Below, one piece after another: positions 36,892-47,231 of a DNA stretch of 64,000 nucleotides (position 1 is the first letter of the stretch; each line of letters begins with the position of its first letter). Position numbers and translations under genes: made by a program. The notes under the pieces are model-generated. The model had not been told where the DNA came from, did no database searches, and worked only from the letters and a program-made list of their open reading frames with translations. Source of the DNA: Malurus cyaneus samueli (taxonomy: Eukaryota; Chordata; Aves; Passeriformes; Maluridae); NCBI GenBank assembly GCA_009741485.1, contig CM019216.1:48899248-48963247 (forward strand), in the 5' to 3' direction.

Positions 36892-38200
36892 GATCATCTT
36901 GTCTTCTTATAGTGAAAGTAAGCTATTGGAGCTGGACCTGGCTATGCAGGGCTTCTACCTGATATAAAGTGCCTTTTATATGGAGAGACCAACCTGTAAT
37001 CCTTTTTTGCTGTTCATGTATCACATCCAAGCCTCCAGCATTTCACTGTCAGTTTACAGTGACACCTTGTAGGTTGCAATCCTATATGTAAAATAAGCAT
37101 CACAATGATAATTTACTCAGGTTTCTTCTCTTCTTGAGTATCCCCAGCAAAAAAATATGAAATGAAGCAACAGAGTTCATCAATATAACAAAATAGCATG
37201 ATTTCTGAAGAAAACAACAGTGGCTGATAAAATGGCTGGCAAAACAATTGTGTCAGGAAAACAATGACGCAGTTGGGCTGAGCCTGACCTTCAACAAAAC
37301 CCAGAGGAGGCCACATCTGGCATTTTGATTCTGACCCCCTTCTGAAAGTAGTAAAACACTAAGTCTTAACTGTAAGTAAATATTTATTATTTTTTTTTTT
37401 TTTTTTTACTAAAAAGAAGTTACCTCACAAGGTCCTGAGAATTAGAAGCCAGGACAGATTTCTTCCAGCGCACTTTTTTTTCTTCCAGTGCAATTTTTTC
37501 CCCCTTCCCTAAAGAGGTAGGATTATGTAACCTAATAAATTGGTCTCATTACAGAGCCACTGACAGACAGACACATAGGCTGCTGCCAAATAGCCCCTGT
37601 GCTGGAGGTGAGCACGCCGAGGGGCTGCTGGAAGTGAGCACTGGATGCAGCACTCAGAAACCATCTGGCTGAAGGAGGTCATGCCTGTTGCATAAAGCAG
37701 GGGGAGATAAGGATGTCAGCAGCATAGAGGGCGACATCCATCAATCAACTTCTTCATTATGGCAAGAATGAGCACTGCGGGTCCTTGGGAGGGAGAAGGA
37801 ACTAGTGATCCCTCATCTCACAGGTGGCAAGTCTAAAAAGACTAACCTTTCACATTTCTAGGGGCAAGCAGGATGAAGAATGTGTTTTTAATGAATTACC
37901 CATAATCACACACACTCTCTGAGGTACACAATATCCTTCTTTCATATGTATTTCCCCTTCAGGATGAAAAAATTAAATTGAAAAGTCTCATTATTTATTT
38001 TTAAAAATCATAAAAGTGCGTTTTAGTGGGAAGCAAATTTTAAAGTCTCTGATCAAGTAAATAATTCTCTGTAATAAAAATGCAGAGAATTATTTTCTGC
38101 ATCTGCATTTCACTCCAAAGCATAGGAGAATGGTAGAAGAAAGAAATATGCCAGAAGGTAACACAACTAAATGAACACTCATGGCATTTTTACTCATCTG

Positions 38201-38262
38201 AACTAAGAATCACATGATTAATTAAACCTCAAACTAAGAATTAGGTGATTAATTAAATCTCA
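38201..38262 (+). repeat. 31-bp tandem duplication
   Basis: AACTAAGAATCACATGATTA plus its next 11 bases (38201-38231) is followed directly by a second copy (38232-38262) with four substitutions. Both copies contain GATTAATTAAA. This is a simple local tandem duplication, moderately old. Confidence 0.92.
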
Positions 38263-40483
38263 GGCTTCAGGGACTGAAATATGAAAGAGCCTGTTTCTTC
38301 TGCACTTTCAAATACATGCCGGAGTACATGGGGAAAGATTTGCATTCCACTCAGAAATGTCACTAACCACCAGAAGCAGAATTTGTAAAGGCAAGAAAAA
38401 ATGCAAAATGCTCAGAAAATTGTCCTTAGTCTCTCCGAGGATAACCAACAGAATATGATAGATAGATCAGGAAGTGTCTAGAAGGTTTTTTATCACTGAT
38501 CTCATACTGCAAAGGGAAGAACAGATCTGCAACCAGGACCCTCCACGTAGTCCAGCAGACTGCTTTACCAACAGGTGTGTAAGTCTAATGAATTTGGCAG
38601 GCTAATTAATAGAAACTGAGAGTAAGGGCTTTGAGACGAGGAGAAAGACATAGATACCCTGAGCTACCTGCTGAATCTCCCTTTATCCCACCAATCATGG
38701 CAGATCAAAGCTGGAAGAGGGACTTAGACCCTGACCAATTCCTAAATTCAGACACAGACCTAAATCTCCACCTGTTTCTCTTCATGATCATGCAGGGACC
38801 CTTTAGAAAGTACAGAAATAAAGACAAGCTCAGGTGAACTGGACTGGCTGGGTCACAGCATCCTGGAATAAGCACTTTGGAGTTAGCACTTAGCTGGTAA
38901 GGTAATGCTGAGTGATTTTACAGGGACTGCTGCTCTATAATGCTGCACATTTTACAAGAAGATCAAATCTGCAGTCATTTCTCTCACTAAGCATTCATCA
39001 ATGTCAGCTTTCTCCTTCGAAGGGAAATTGGGATTTCGCCCTGCCTGCAAATGAACTCCCTGATGTCCCACAGAAGGCAGACAAAAGGAAAAATGTTTGT
39101 AGGGTGCGGAGGACTTTTTTCACTCACTTCTCAAATAGTAGCCATGTTTTGACACTTGTAATGAAGCCAATGAGGAAAAATATTACTGAGAAAAAGCCTC
39201 TCTAGCAGGAGTGTGTATGATTATTATCTCGGTGTTCACCTCAGAGTGTGCAATAGATTAGGTTCACCTTTCTTCCTCCAAAAGCATCAGCAATCAATCA
39301 CGTTAAAATGAGAAAGAGCTAACAGAGCCTTTATTTTTGTAGATCATTAAAAATGACCCAAGGGACCAATTTTCTGTACTTTTACTTGGTTTCCTTCTGA
39401 TTCCAGTCATCAAGAACGAGATACACATAGCTGTATGGTCAGACAGGGAATGAAATTCTCCTCTTGCTTGTATCAATGTGTTCTGTTAAAGCAGAACTGG
39501 AATAAATGAGAGGAACATGCCTGACTTCTCTTGGCAGCTTTACTAAAGTACACATGAAACTAAATTCCTTTCTCAGTGAAAGGTACCTCAAATGGAGTGA
39601 CTGAATTAAATTGTGTTATAACCCTGCAGAGATCAGGAGGTCAAATTCAAATTTGGTGCAGGCAGTGGTAATGAAGTTGCCCTCTTTGTCTCAGGGCTCT
39701 ATCTGAACTCAAATATATTGTTAGTAAGTGGCATAAGCTTTTCTGTATCAGTGGTATTTAACTAAATTTTAACTGTTCACTAACTGAACTGAAATATTAG
39801 GAAATTACCTGGCCATGCATCTGTAAAGGTGTATATAGAAATCTTATGCCTCTGTAAATGTGAATCTGTGTGGCTTAAATAGGCAATAGTCTTACACTGA
39901 TAATTTCATTGGTAAAAAAAGCAGCAGAAGAAAACACATCAGCTGAATTGCCAAATGGGTAAGAATTCTTTCTCAGCTGCACGTGTTACCATGCAATAGA
40001 GCCTGCACACAAAGAGATACATCTGCACATGGAAGTCTACTGATTTTAAACTCTATTTATTTAACCAAACTTCAGATTAATAAATCACACTCTGCATGCT
40101 GCATGCTGCAACATTAGTGAGCCCTGAAATGATCTGTAAGCTTGGCCTTTTGGGTGAAAGTGCTGTTCATGAGTCAGATCTGATAATGTGTTGCTCTACG
40201 CGCCTGCAAATTGTCACACAGGAATCTCTTAAAGTATCTATCATGTTGTGCTAAAGGTTGATACCAAGGATGGGGAGAGAAACAGACAAAAATTTTCTTG
40301 TTCTTATTTATGTATCTCTGGTGACAGAAGCACAGAATATTACATCTGTCAAAAAACTGTATTTGCCTTCTTCCCATCACTTCTATTATTTTTAGTAAAA
40401 AGGAAAGGAATTGCAGCAGATATATTTTAATTCTGTTTAGGAGTTTTCTGTGAGATTTCCTTTATTTCATAGTTCTGGGCTGT

Positions 40484-40535
40484 ACCAAAATTAAACCTAT
40501 TAGTTTGTCACCAAAATTAAACATATTAGTTTGAT
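40484..40535 (+). repeat. 26-bp tandem duplication
   Basis: ACCAAAATTAAACCTATTAG plus TTTGTC (40484-40509) is followed directly by a near-identical copy (40510-40535). Few differences suggest a fairly recent slippage or duplication event. Confidence 0.92.
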
Positions 40536-42879
40536 CCAAACACAAACATAAATGAAGTAATTTTGAGAAGGGAAAGAAAGGAAAAGAAGATAAGGAGGTA
40601 GAGACAGAAAAAGAAAAGGCAGGAAATAAAACCAGAAGACAGCTTCAAACATTTCCTGGAGACACCTGTTTTCTAACCCACCTTACCCACAGTCCCCCTT
40701 CTTCCCCCTAGAGCATTTGGGGACTCTGGCTCCTACTGAAAACTGATTCCAAGCGTGCTTCAGTTGGGCATGTGAATCATGTCAAATCCCTTTTGAGTGT
40801 AATAGCCTCTGTGGAAACTGTACCTTGCTGGCAGCCACAAGAATGCAGAGAACTCTTTCACACAAAGCAGTGTGAAAAATATGCTGGGACCAATAAAAAA
40901 CCAGACCTACATGGTGGCACCTATGCATGGGCACTGTCATCTTTGGCTGTACGGAACACCCTGCTGTTTCAGGAGTTGTTTATTTTAATGTTGCACTTGA
41001 AGAGTCACAGTAGAACACAACGAGTTGAATGTAGTGGTCATAACTCTTTCTTAGCAGTGTTTTCCTAACTGTCAAATACCAATTATATCTGCCCTGAAAA
41101 ATTCTCCACAGCTAAGTAGGAGCCATGGCTGCAAAACAATGTGTCCAAATGCTAAAAAAAATCTTTTACTAATGGCACAGTCCTTGACAACGTGAAGCAG
41201 TCATGAGGAGACTCTTACTGCTTTAATAACAGCAGTTATGTTTTTCCGGATGCTCCCAGACACTCATCTGGTTTCCTGTTCCATTTTTACCTACTACTCG
41301 ATGTTGAAATCTCCAAAGGCCGTGTAAATATCCAGCCGGCTCTGATTCTATTTCCTAAATTCTAGTTAACATGCCTTAAAAAGAGTTGTGTAAGCTGACC
41401 TAGTTATAGAGTGTGGTATGTGATCTCTCACCCTCTCTTTCTTATTTATTCAAAGAAATACAGTGAGGGTTCATCTGTGTACCTTGCCAAGCATCCCGCA
41501 AAATGAAATAGTGATGACACACCAAGGAATCTGAAAACACTCAGAGCTGTCTTATTCTGAGGTAGAAATCAAACCAAAATTGATCCTGAAAGGAGATAAA
41601 GCCTCTGAAATTGTTTGGGGTTTTCCTGGTCAAACAGAATTCATACTTCACATGTAAGAATAAAACATGACTATTTCAAGTGTGCAAATTTTAAAAAAAA
41701 GTAAATGGTGTTTTCTACAGAAATAGTGGAGGAGCAGTGTAACTTGCTGGCTTAGCAGTGCCATTCTAAGCCATTCATGTTACACATTAGATTTCTGGCA
41801 ATAACTGACCTGCTGTGAGTCTCCTGGGAAGTGATAAGTTTGCCCACTTCCTTGTTTGTCAAAAGATCAAAACTTTAGTCTGAATTGCTGTCATACATTC
41901 TTTAAAACCCAGTCTCTTGTGTTAATTAGTTGTGTAATCACATCTAACACTTTTGGGGATGGAGTAGAACAGGATTGACTTGGTAGGTGAGAAAGGATCA
42001 AAGCTGTGTTCTAACAAATTATTATGGTAATTAGTGTTAGTCTTGTAGTTTATCTCCAGGGGGGCTTTAAATAGAAGCAGTGAGAGCTTGGGAAAACCTG
42101 TGTGCAGGATAAGCATGCACTTGAAGAAACAAAGCTTGCCAAGCTCACAGGGCAGTCTGGCAGGGGGACTGGAGATGAGTGGCATGAGAGGAAATTGAAA
42201 GGCATATCAGGTAGCGAAGGGGAGAAGTGATCCGAGTGTTACAGAGTTTTCAAGATTCAAGAGACCCACTCAATCTCTGTGTTCCCCTTCAGCCCTGCAA
42301 AAAGAAAAAAAAAAAAGGCTCTAATAACCCTTAGATTTATTGAGTCTTGGCTGAAAGAGCAGCTGTTGCTGGGTACAAATGTCAGGGATGGACAGTAATC
42401 TTGTGTACCCCCACCCCCCTTCCCCCCACATTTGCTGGCACTCCCTACAATAGTTTTAAATTATTCCAGCCAGGGGTTATACCATCTTCCTTGAGGGGGC
42501 CGTTATGCCAAGTGAGGATGTTTCTCATGGAGGAAGAATTTCTCCTGGTGCTGCCCAGGACATGGGAGGGAGCACTCTCATTTAGGGAGGTGAAGCATGC
42601 ACCTTCCTTCTTCTGCAGTATGGCTCCATGAGCTGGGGAGCATGGAAAGTGTTGGTGTCAGTGTGTAGACCACCTGCAAATGTTTTTCCTCAGGATGTTA
42701 CCAAAAAAGGTCCAGATGTGACCATCAGTGCATGGAGCATGCAAAGACAGAGCAGGAACAGACTTTATATTGCCGCCAGCCTGTTCTGTGATGGTCTTTG
42801 GCCCGTAGAGAAGGGAGTAATGAAAGCCCTACATGATCCTTCCATTTGCACCCCAGACTCCTAATTCAATGCCTAATTG

Positions 42880-43400
42880 TTCCCCAGTCTCATTAATCCA
42901 TAGGGATGCGCATGAGCAGGATTCCAGTCCTTTTCATGCTGCCGCTTGTTTTATTGCGGGGTCCGTAGAGGTCCCCCGAGATGACCCTCTTAGCGATAAA
43001 AATATTTCTCGTGGTTCCCAGGGGGAAGGAGGGTGGTGCTGTTCTCTGCTTTGGAAGGGCAGGGCTAATGCTGGTGACAAGGACAACCCTGTGAGGTCTA
43101 CTGGGGCTGGCCCGCTGCCAGGACAGCAATCTGCCCACCACCGCAGCCTCGGCAGCCGGCCGGGCGATGGTGCCGCTGCCTGGCTGACACCCCCCAGATT
43201 GGCAGGGCTCCTTTGCCAGGATGGAAACTGTCTCTAGCCAACAGCTCATTATTAGTGCTCTACTTTTCACAGCAATTAAGTCAAGAACCATGGCACCTGT
43301 TCATCTCACCTCCCTTGCGGGAATTAACATGCCGTATGGGAAAGAGATTTGCACGGCGGTGGGGGACGGGGGCAGAGAGCTTCCTTGTGCCTGTTAAAGG
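42880..43400. promoter_or_regulatory. CpG-enriched block, candidate regulatory element
   Basis: I count about nineteen CpG dinucleotides in roughly 500 bases, against a very CpG-poor background elsewhere in the window. They cluster at 43140-43180 (GCCTCGGCAGCCGGCCGGGC) and 43310-43370. The block also has homeodomain cores (CTAATTG near 42872, CTCATTAATCC near 42890) and GC-rich boxes. Open frames of 132-134 codons on both strands are expected where stops are rare and show no known domain. An unmethylated regulatory element, an old exon or a small CpG island would all fit. No transcript evidence can be read from the sequence. Confidence 0.35.
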
Positions 43401-44360
43401 CAAATAGCAATGCAGCTGAGGTTCTTCAGGGAATAGCAGGCTTGATGAATTTACAAGAATTTTGAGGAGAGCTGCTTTTACCCTGGGGGTGCTGAAAATG
43501 TCCCAGATAATTTGATTTTAAGTAGATGTTCACTTTGCGCTGTTTGTTCTCTCCATGGCTAAGGAATACTTACGCCTGAGTGAAATCCACTGAAGAGATT
43601 CTGACGACACCTCAAATCTCTCTGATAATGAGAATATAACTGCTTCAGTTCAGATGAACAGCATTTTAATCTCTGCTGCTTGTACGTACAAAGGCTCTGA
43701 AATGGACCTCGGGTTTGCCTAGGGATTTTCTGTGTGTATTTACTTAAGCAGTGAACCTGAAAAATGGCATAATTGCTCATCTTGCAAAGAATTACCTCAT
43801 TCTGTCTAATCAACCTGACAGGACAAAACAAATCAATCTTTTAAAAAGAGGTATTTTTTTCCAGGAAGATGTGGATATTAAGACGGTATGTAGATGCTGT
43901 TGGTTCCAATTAAAATCAATATCTGTCCTGATTTGCGGCTGTTGTCTCTGTGACAGCGAGGGGGCTTAGATAAGGGGACCCATCTGCTCAGCTTTCCCAA
44001 AGGGGCTCCAAACAAGTGAATGACCTGCAGTGTTTATTATTAAGTTTTCAAAGGGAAACTTGTTTTGGTCTAATTGAAGGAATAATACGAGAGAGGTTAT
44101 TTCTGGTCAGTTCCCTGCTGTTTTCACTCCAGAGAATATATTCCAGGTGTTAGCTAGGCAGTGCTATGATACAGTATTGACTTTCCCTTGTGTTTAGGCA
44201 TGCTGGTGCCAATGGACCAATAAACTGCAGTTATGAATGTAAAGCCAACTCTTTAAGAGGAACTTTTTGCTAACTATTTAGTAAGCCAGATGGTTAATGA
44301 CGACATTAATTTTCAAAAGCTCCCTTCCCCGGGAGCAAAGTAATTGTAATTTTTAAACAC
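43401..44360. promoter_or_regulatory. Homeodomain-core-rich sequence, candidate conserved non-coding element
   Basis: The block contains repeated TAAT/ATTA cores in varied contexts: GATAATTTGATT (43507), GTCTAATCAAC (43806), CCAATTAAAATC (43908), GGTCTAATTGAAGG (44067), GTTAATGACGACATTAATT (44291) and AGTAATTGTAATT (44339). A GATA motif (AGATAAGG) lies at about 43970. The complex, non-repetitive texture resembles vertebrate developmental enhancers, but AT-rich DNA produces such cores by chance, so this is only suggestive. Confidence 0.25.
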
Positions 44361-46485
44361 ACTTGTCCTTCTTTTTCATCTATTTTATTTCGCTTCTTTT
44401 TCTTTTGCATTGTTAACAAAAGATTTGTTGTGAGACATTGTTGTTCTGTATCACATTTTTCATAGATAACATTTTTTTGCCCCTTCTTATGACAGCAGAC
44501 TTCATGGGTAAAGTCTAAATAATAGGGAAAAATGTGGACCTATAATTTTCATGAGGAATGTGATGGATAAACCTTATTCTTTAAAACAGCATATATCACT
44601 CCTGGATCATACATGTGTTAGATGTTGAGTGTATGTGTCTTTGGACAGGCAAACAGAAAAAGCAAAGGATGTGCAGAGCAATGACTCAGCCTAAGTCTGG
44701 GAAATGAAACAGCAACTGGCTCTGGCTTTATGTCTTCAGGCTGGGTCGTCCAGATAGTGGAGTAATATACTCAGGAAAGCCATCTCAGGCTACAAATTAT
44801 TTTGTTTTATGTTAATTGCTGGGAAGAACAAGCGTTTTCAATTTGGCTGCTGGATTAAACAACTAGAGAAAGGTTTTCAGTTCAGGTGGAGTTTCAATAA
44901 AAAAATCATAGAACATTTTGAAAAATATTGCAAACCCTCCTTTGAAGTAAATTTTACATGTTTGGTTTGACATCTTTTAAAAAAAAGCTATAATTTTAAA
45001 CAATATCTCCTGACTTCTAAAAACTCCTTCTGACTTTTCAAGATTAATCCCTTTTTTTGGGATTCTGCATTTCTTAAATGAATGCAATTTGATTTCAAAA
45101 ATGTGCTCGAGTCATGCATTAGATTCAATATACAGGTAATGTGGGCTGCAAAAAAGAATTGTGAATTCTCTGCATAGGAAGTTAAAAAGAATTTAATTGC
45201 AACTAAATTTATACAAACATTAGAACAAGGCATTGGTAATAGTAAATATGAATATATATATTTAGTCATCCTAAAGTCATTTAGAAACTTGTGTCTCTGC
45301 TGTTTTCTTGCTAAGAAAGCAGATGATCAACTCACAAAACTGCAGAAGAACTTGCTATTATCTCCTATCTGTCCCGTATCTTCAGTTCTAAAACCAAAGT
45401 TGAGTCCATATTTCAATCCTGCCTTCACTTGTTTGACTTTGAACCCTGCTACCAGCCCCACAGCCACTCAAGAAAGTGCAGAAAGCAGCGAGTTACAGAC
45501 AACTGAAGAAAGATGCTCTCACTGTCTCCTGGTGACACTTCTTGTAATCACTGGAGCAGCGAATGGAACCCACGTTCAGCCTTCTGTGGGTAAGGTCATC
45601 CTGGGCGAGAGCAGCCACCCATGAGCTCTTGGGTGAAACAGAGATGCCATCGTCTCCTTCTTCTCCACTGGGGTGGCGAATCTTGGGTTTTGTTTCCCCT
45701 GCTTTTTTTTTTTTATGTGGGTGCCAAGCTGAAAACTTTGTTGTTCACACAGTCCAAACTCAGCTGCTAAATCTAATCCATTAAATTGTTTTAGTTCTTT
45801 ATTAGAGGGTGGGGGTGTGAGTCTGTTCAAAGAGTCTTTTGGCTTTTAAGCAGCTTTTTTTCTTGAACCAAGCATGTTGCACTGCACCAAAAAGTCTTTA
45901 CTAATCAAGAAAAAAATTCCCTAATTCTCTGCTGTGCTAGTGCGAGGAGATGGGGAGAAGCTGTGATCCAGGGCCAGCCATTGTTTTGGAGCAGAATGCT
46001 GAGGTGATTGACAGTTGCAAATTAATGGGAACGATTTTTAGACAGGGCTTGTCACATGAGGGCCTGGCCATCCTGGACATGCTGTCTGTGCTTTAACTTT
46101 CTAATTCCATCTGGAGTTTAGACAAAGAGGCCTGGATGAATCCTGCTCTCTGTCCATTTGGCTGTCATCGTTTTGATTAACCTGATTCTTCAGCAGGAGC
46201 AAAAAGTAGTTGGCTTCGGTCCACGCAGACATCAGAAAAATAGCTGCCGTAATGGCCCGATGATCTCCACACAAGAGATCCTGGGCCTAATCTGCTTTTA
46301 CTCCTATGTCTAATTAAAAACTTCTCTTCCTGTTTACACTAACAATTTTTACAATATTTTCATTAAATAATTACTTTTGGAACAGTGGAATGGTCAGAAC
46401 ATTATTTTTTTCCAGCACAGGTGTTACATAAGTAGGGATGAAATGGGAAAAGGAGAGCAGACATGAGAGGGGAAAATAGCTGTGT
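44361..46485. other. Non-coding stretch, possible regulatory DNA
   Basis: No gene. The 111-codon frame at 45289-45624 has no recognisable domain. The 3' part (45,950-46,320) is compositionally mixed and includes the PBX/MEIS-type decamer listed separately and a GTTTTGATTAACCTGATT segment near 46,170. Confidence 0.4.
46005..46014 (+). promoter_or_regulatory. Exact PBX/MEIS-PREP-type site TGATTGACAG
   Basis: The decamer TGATTGACAG is the textbook site bound by PBX with MEIS or PREP partners. It is followed after TTGCAA by ATTAATGG, which includes a homeodomain core. One exact 10-mer is not rare enough to prove function in 64 kb, but the adjacent homeodomain core and the non-repetitive setting make it worth noting. 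Confidence 0.35.
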
Positions 46486-46960
46486 AAAGGAAAGGAAAGA
46501 AGGAAAGGAAGAAAGAAAGAAAGAAACGAAAAAGAAAGAAAGAAAGAAAGAAAGAACAGAAAGAAGAAGCATGCACAAAGGAAAGGAGGAAGAGAAGGAG
46601 AAAGAAAGATAAGAAGAGAAAGAAGAAAGAAAGAAAGAAGAAGAAGAAGAAAGAAAGAGAAGAAAAGAGAAGAAGAGAAGAAGAATAGAGAAGAAGAGAA
46701 GTAAGAAGAGAGAAAGAAAGGAAATGAAAGGGTAAAAGAGAAAGAGAAGGAAGAAAGAAGAAAAGGAAGAAGAGAAAGAAAAAGAAGAAGAAGAAAGAAA
46801 GAAAGAGAAAGAAAGAAAGAAAGAAGAAAGAAAGAAGAAAGAAAGAAAGGAAAGAAAGAAAGAAGAAGAAAGAGAAAGAAGAAGAAGAAAGGAAGAAAGA
46901 AGAAAGGAAAGAAAGAAGAGAGAAGAAGAGAAGAAAAAGAAAGAAAGAAAGAAGAAGAAA

Positions 46961-47017
<57 letters not shown>

Positions 47018-47231
47018 AGAAAAAAGAAAGAAGAAGAAGAAAAGGAGAAGGAAGAAAGAAGAAGAAAGAGAAGGGGACGGTGGGAGGGGTGGAAGGGAGG
47101 GAAGGAAGGAAGAGGAAGGAAGGAAAGGAAGGAAGGAAGGAAGGAAGGAGGAAGGAAGGAGAGGAAGGAAGGAAGGAAGGAAAGGAAGGAAAAAGGAAGA
47201 AGGAAGGAAGGAAGGAAGGAAGGAAGGAAGG
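46486..47231 (+). repeat. Long polypurine microsatellite, GAAA/GAA then GGAA
   Basis: About 746 bases that are almost only A and G on the plus strand. The 5' two thirds are GAAA/GAAGAA units; the last part (about 47091-47231) is mainly GGAA. The stretch 46734-47077 is 344 consecutive purines without a single interruption. Pyrimidines elsewhere are few (for example near 46527, 46569-46575, 46733, 47078-47090). On the minus strand it gives an artificial 288-codon Phe/Leu/Ser frame (46371-47237), which is not a gene. Such mirror-rich purine tracts can form triplex (H-DNA) structures and are length-variable and error-prone in assemblies. Confidence 0.97.

Larger units (their letters stand above)
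36892..42879. other. Non-coding stretch, no gene recognised
   Basis: AT-rich with a 21-nt T run at 37389-37409, the two small duplications listed separately, a purine-rich run at about 40564-40628 and short GCATGCT repeats at 40093-40107. A GC-richer segment at 37,550-37,800 carries CCATCAATCA and AGAGGGCGA motifs but nothing I can call. No gene is supported. Confidence 0.5.

Noticed and set aside
37720..37740. CTCF-like half site (AGAGGGCGA)
   Set aside because: Only the 3' half of the motif fits; the upstream half mismatches at most positions.
40330..40345. AGAAGCACAGAATATT as a possible CR1 tail
   Set aside because: No CR1 body follows on either side; a single short match is likely chance.
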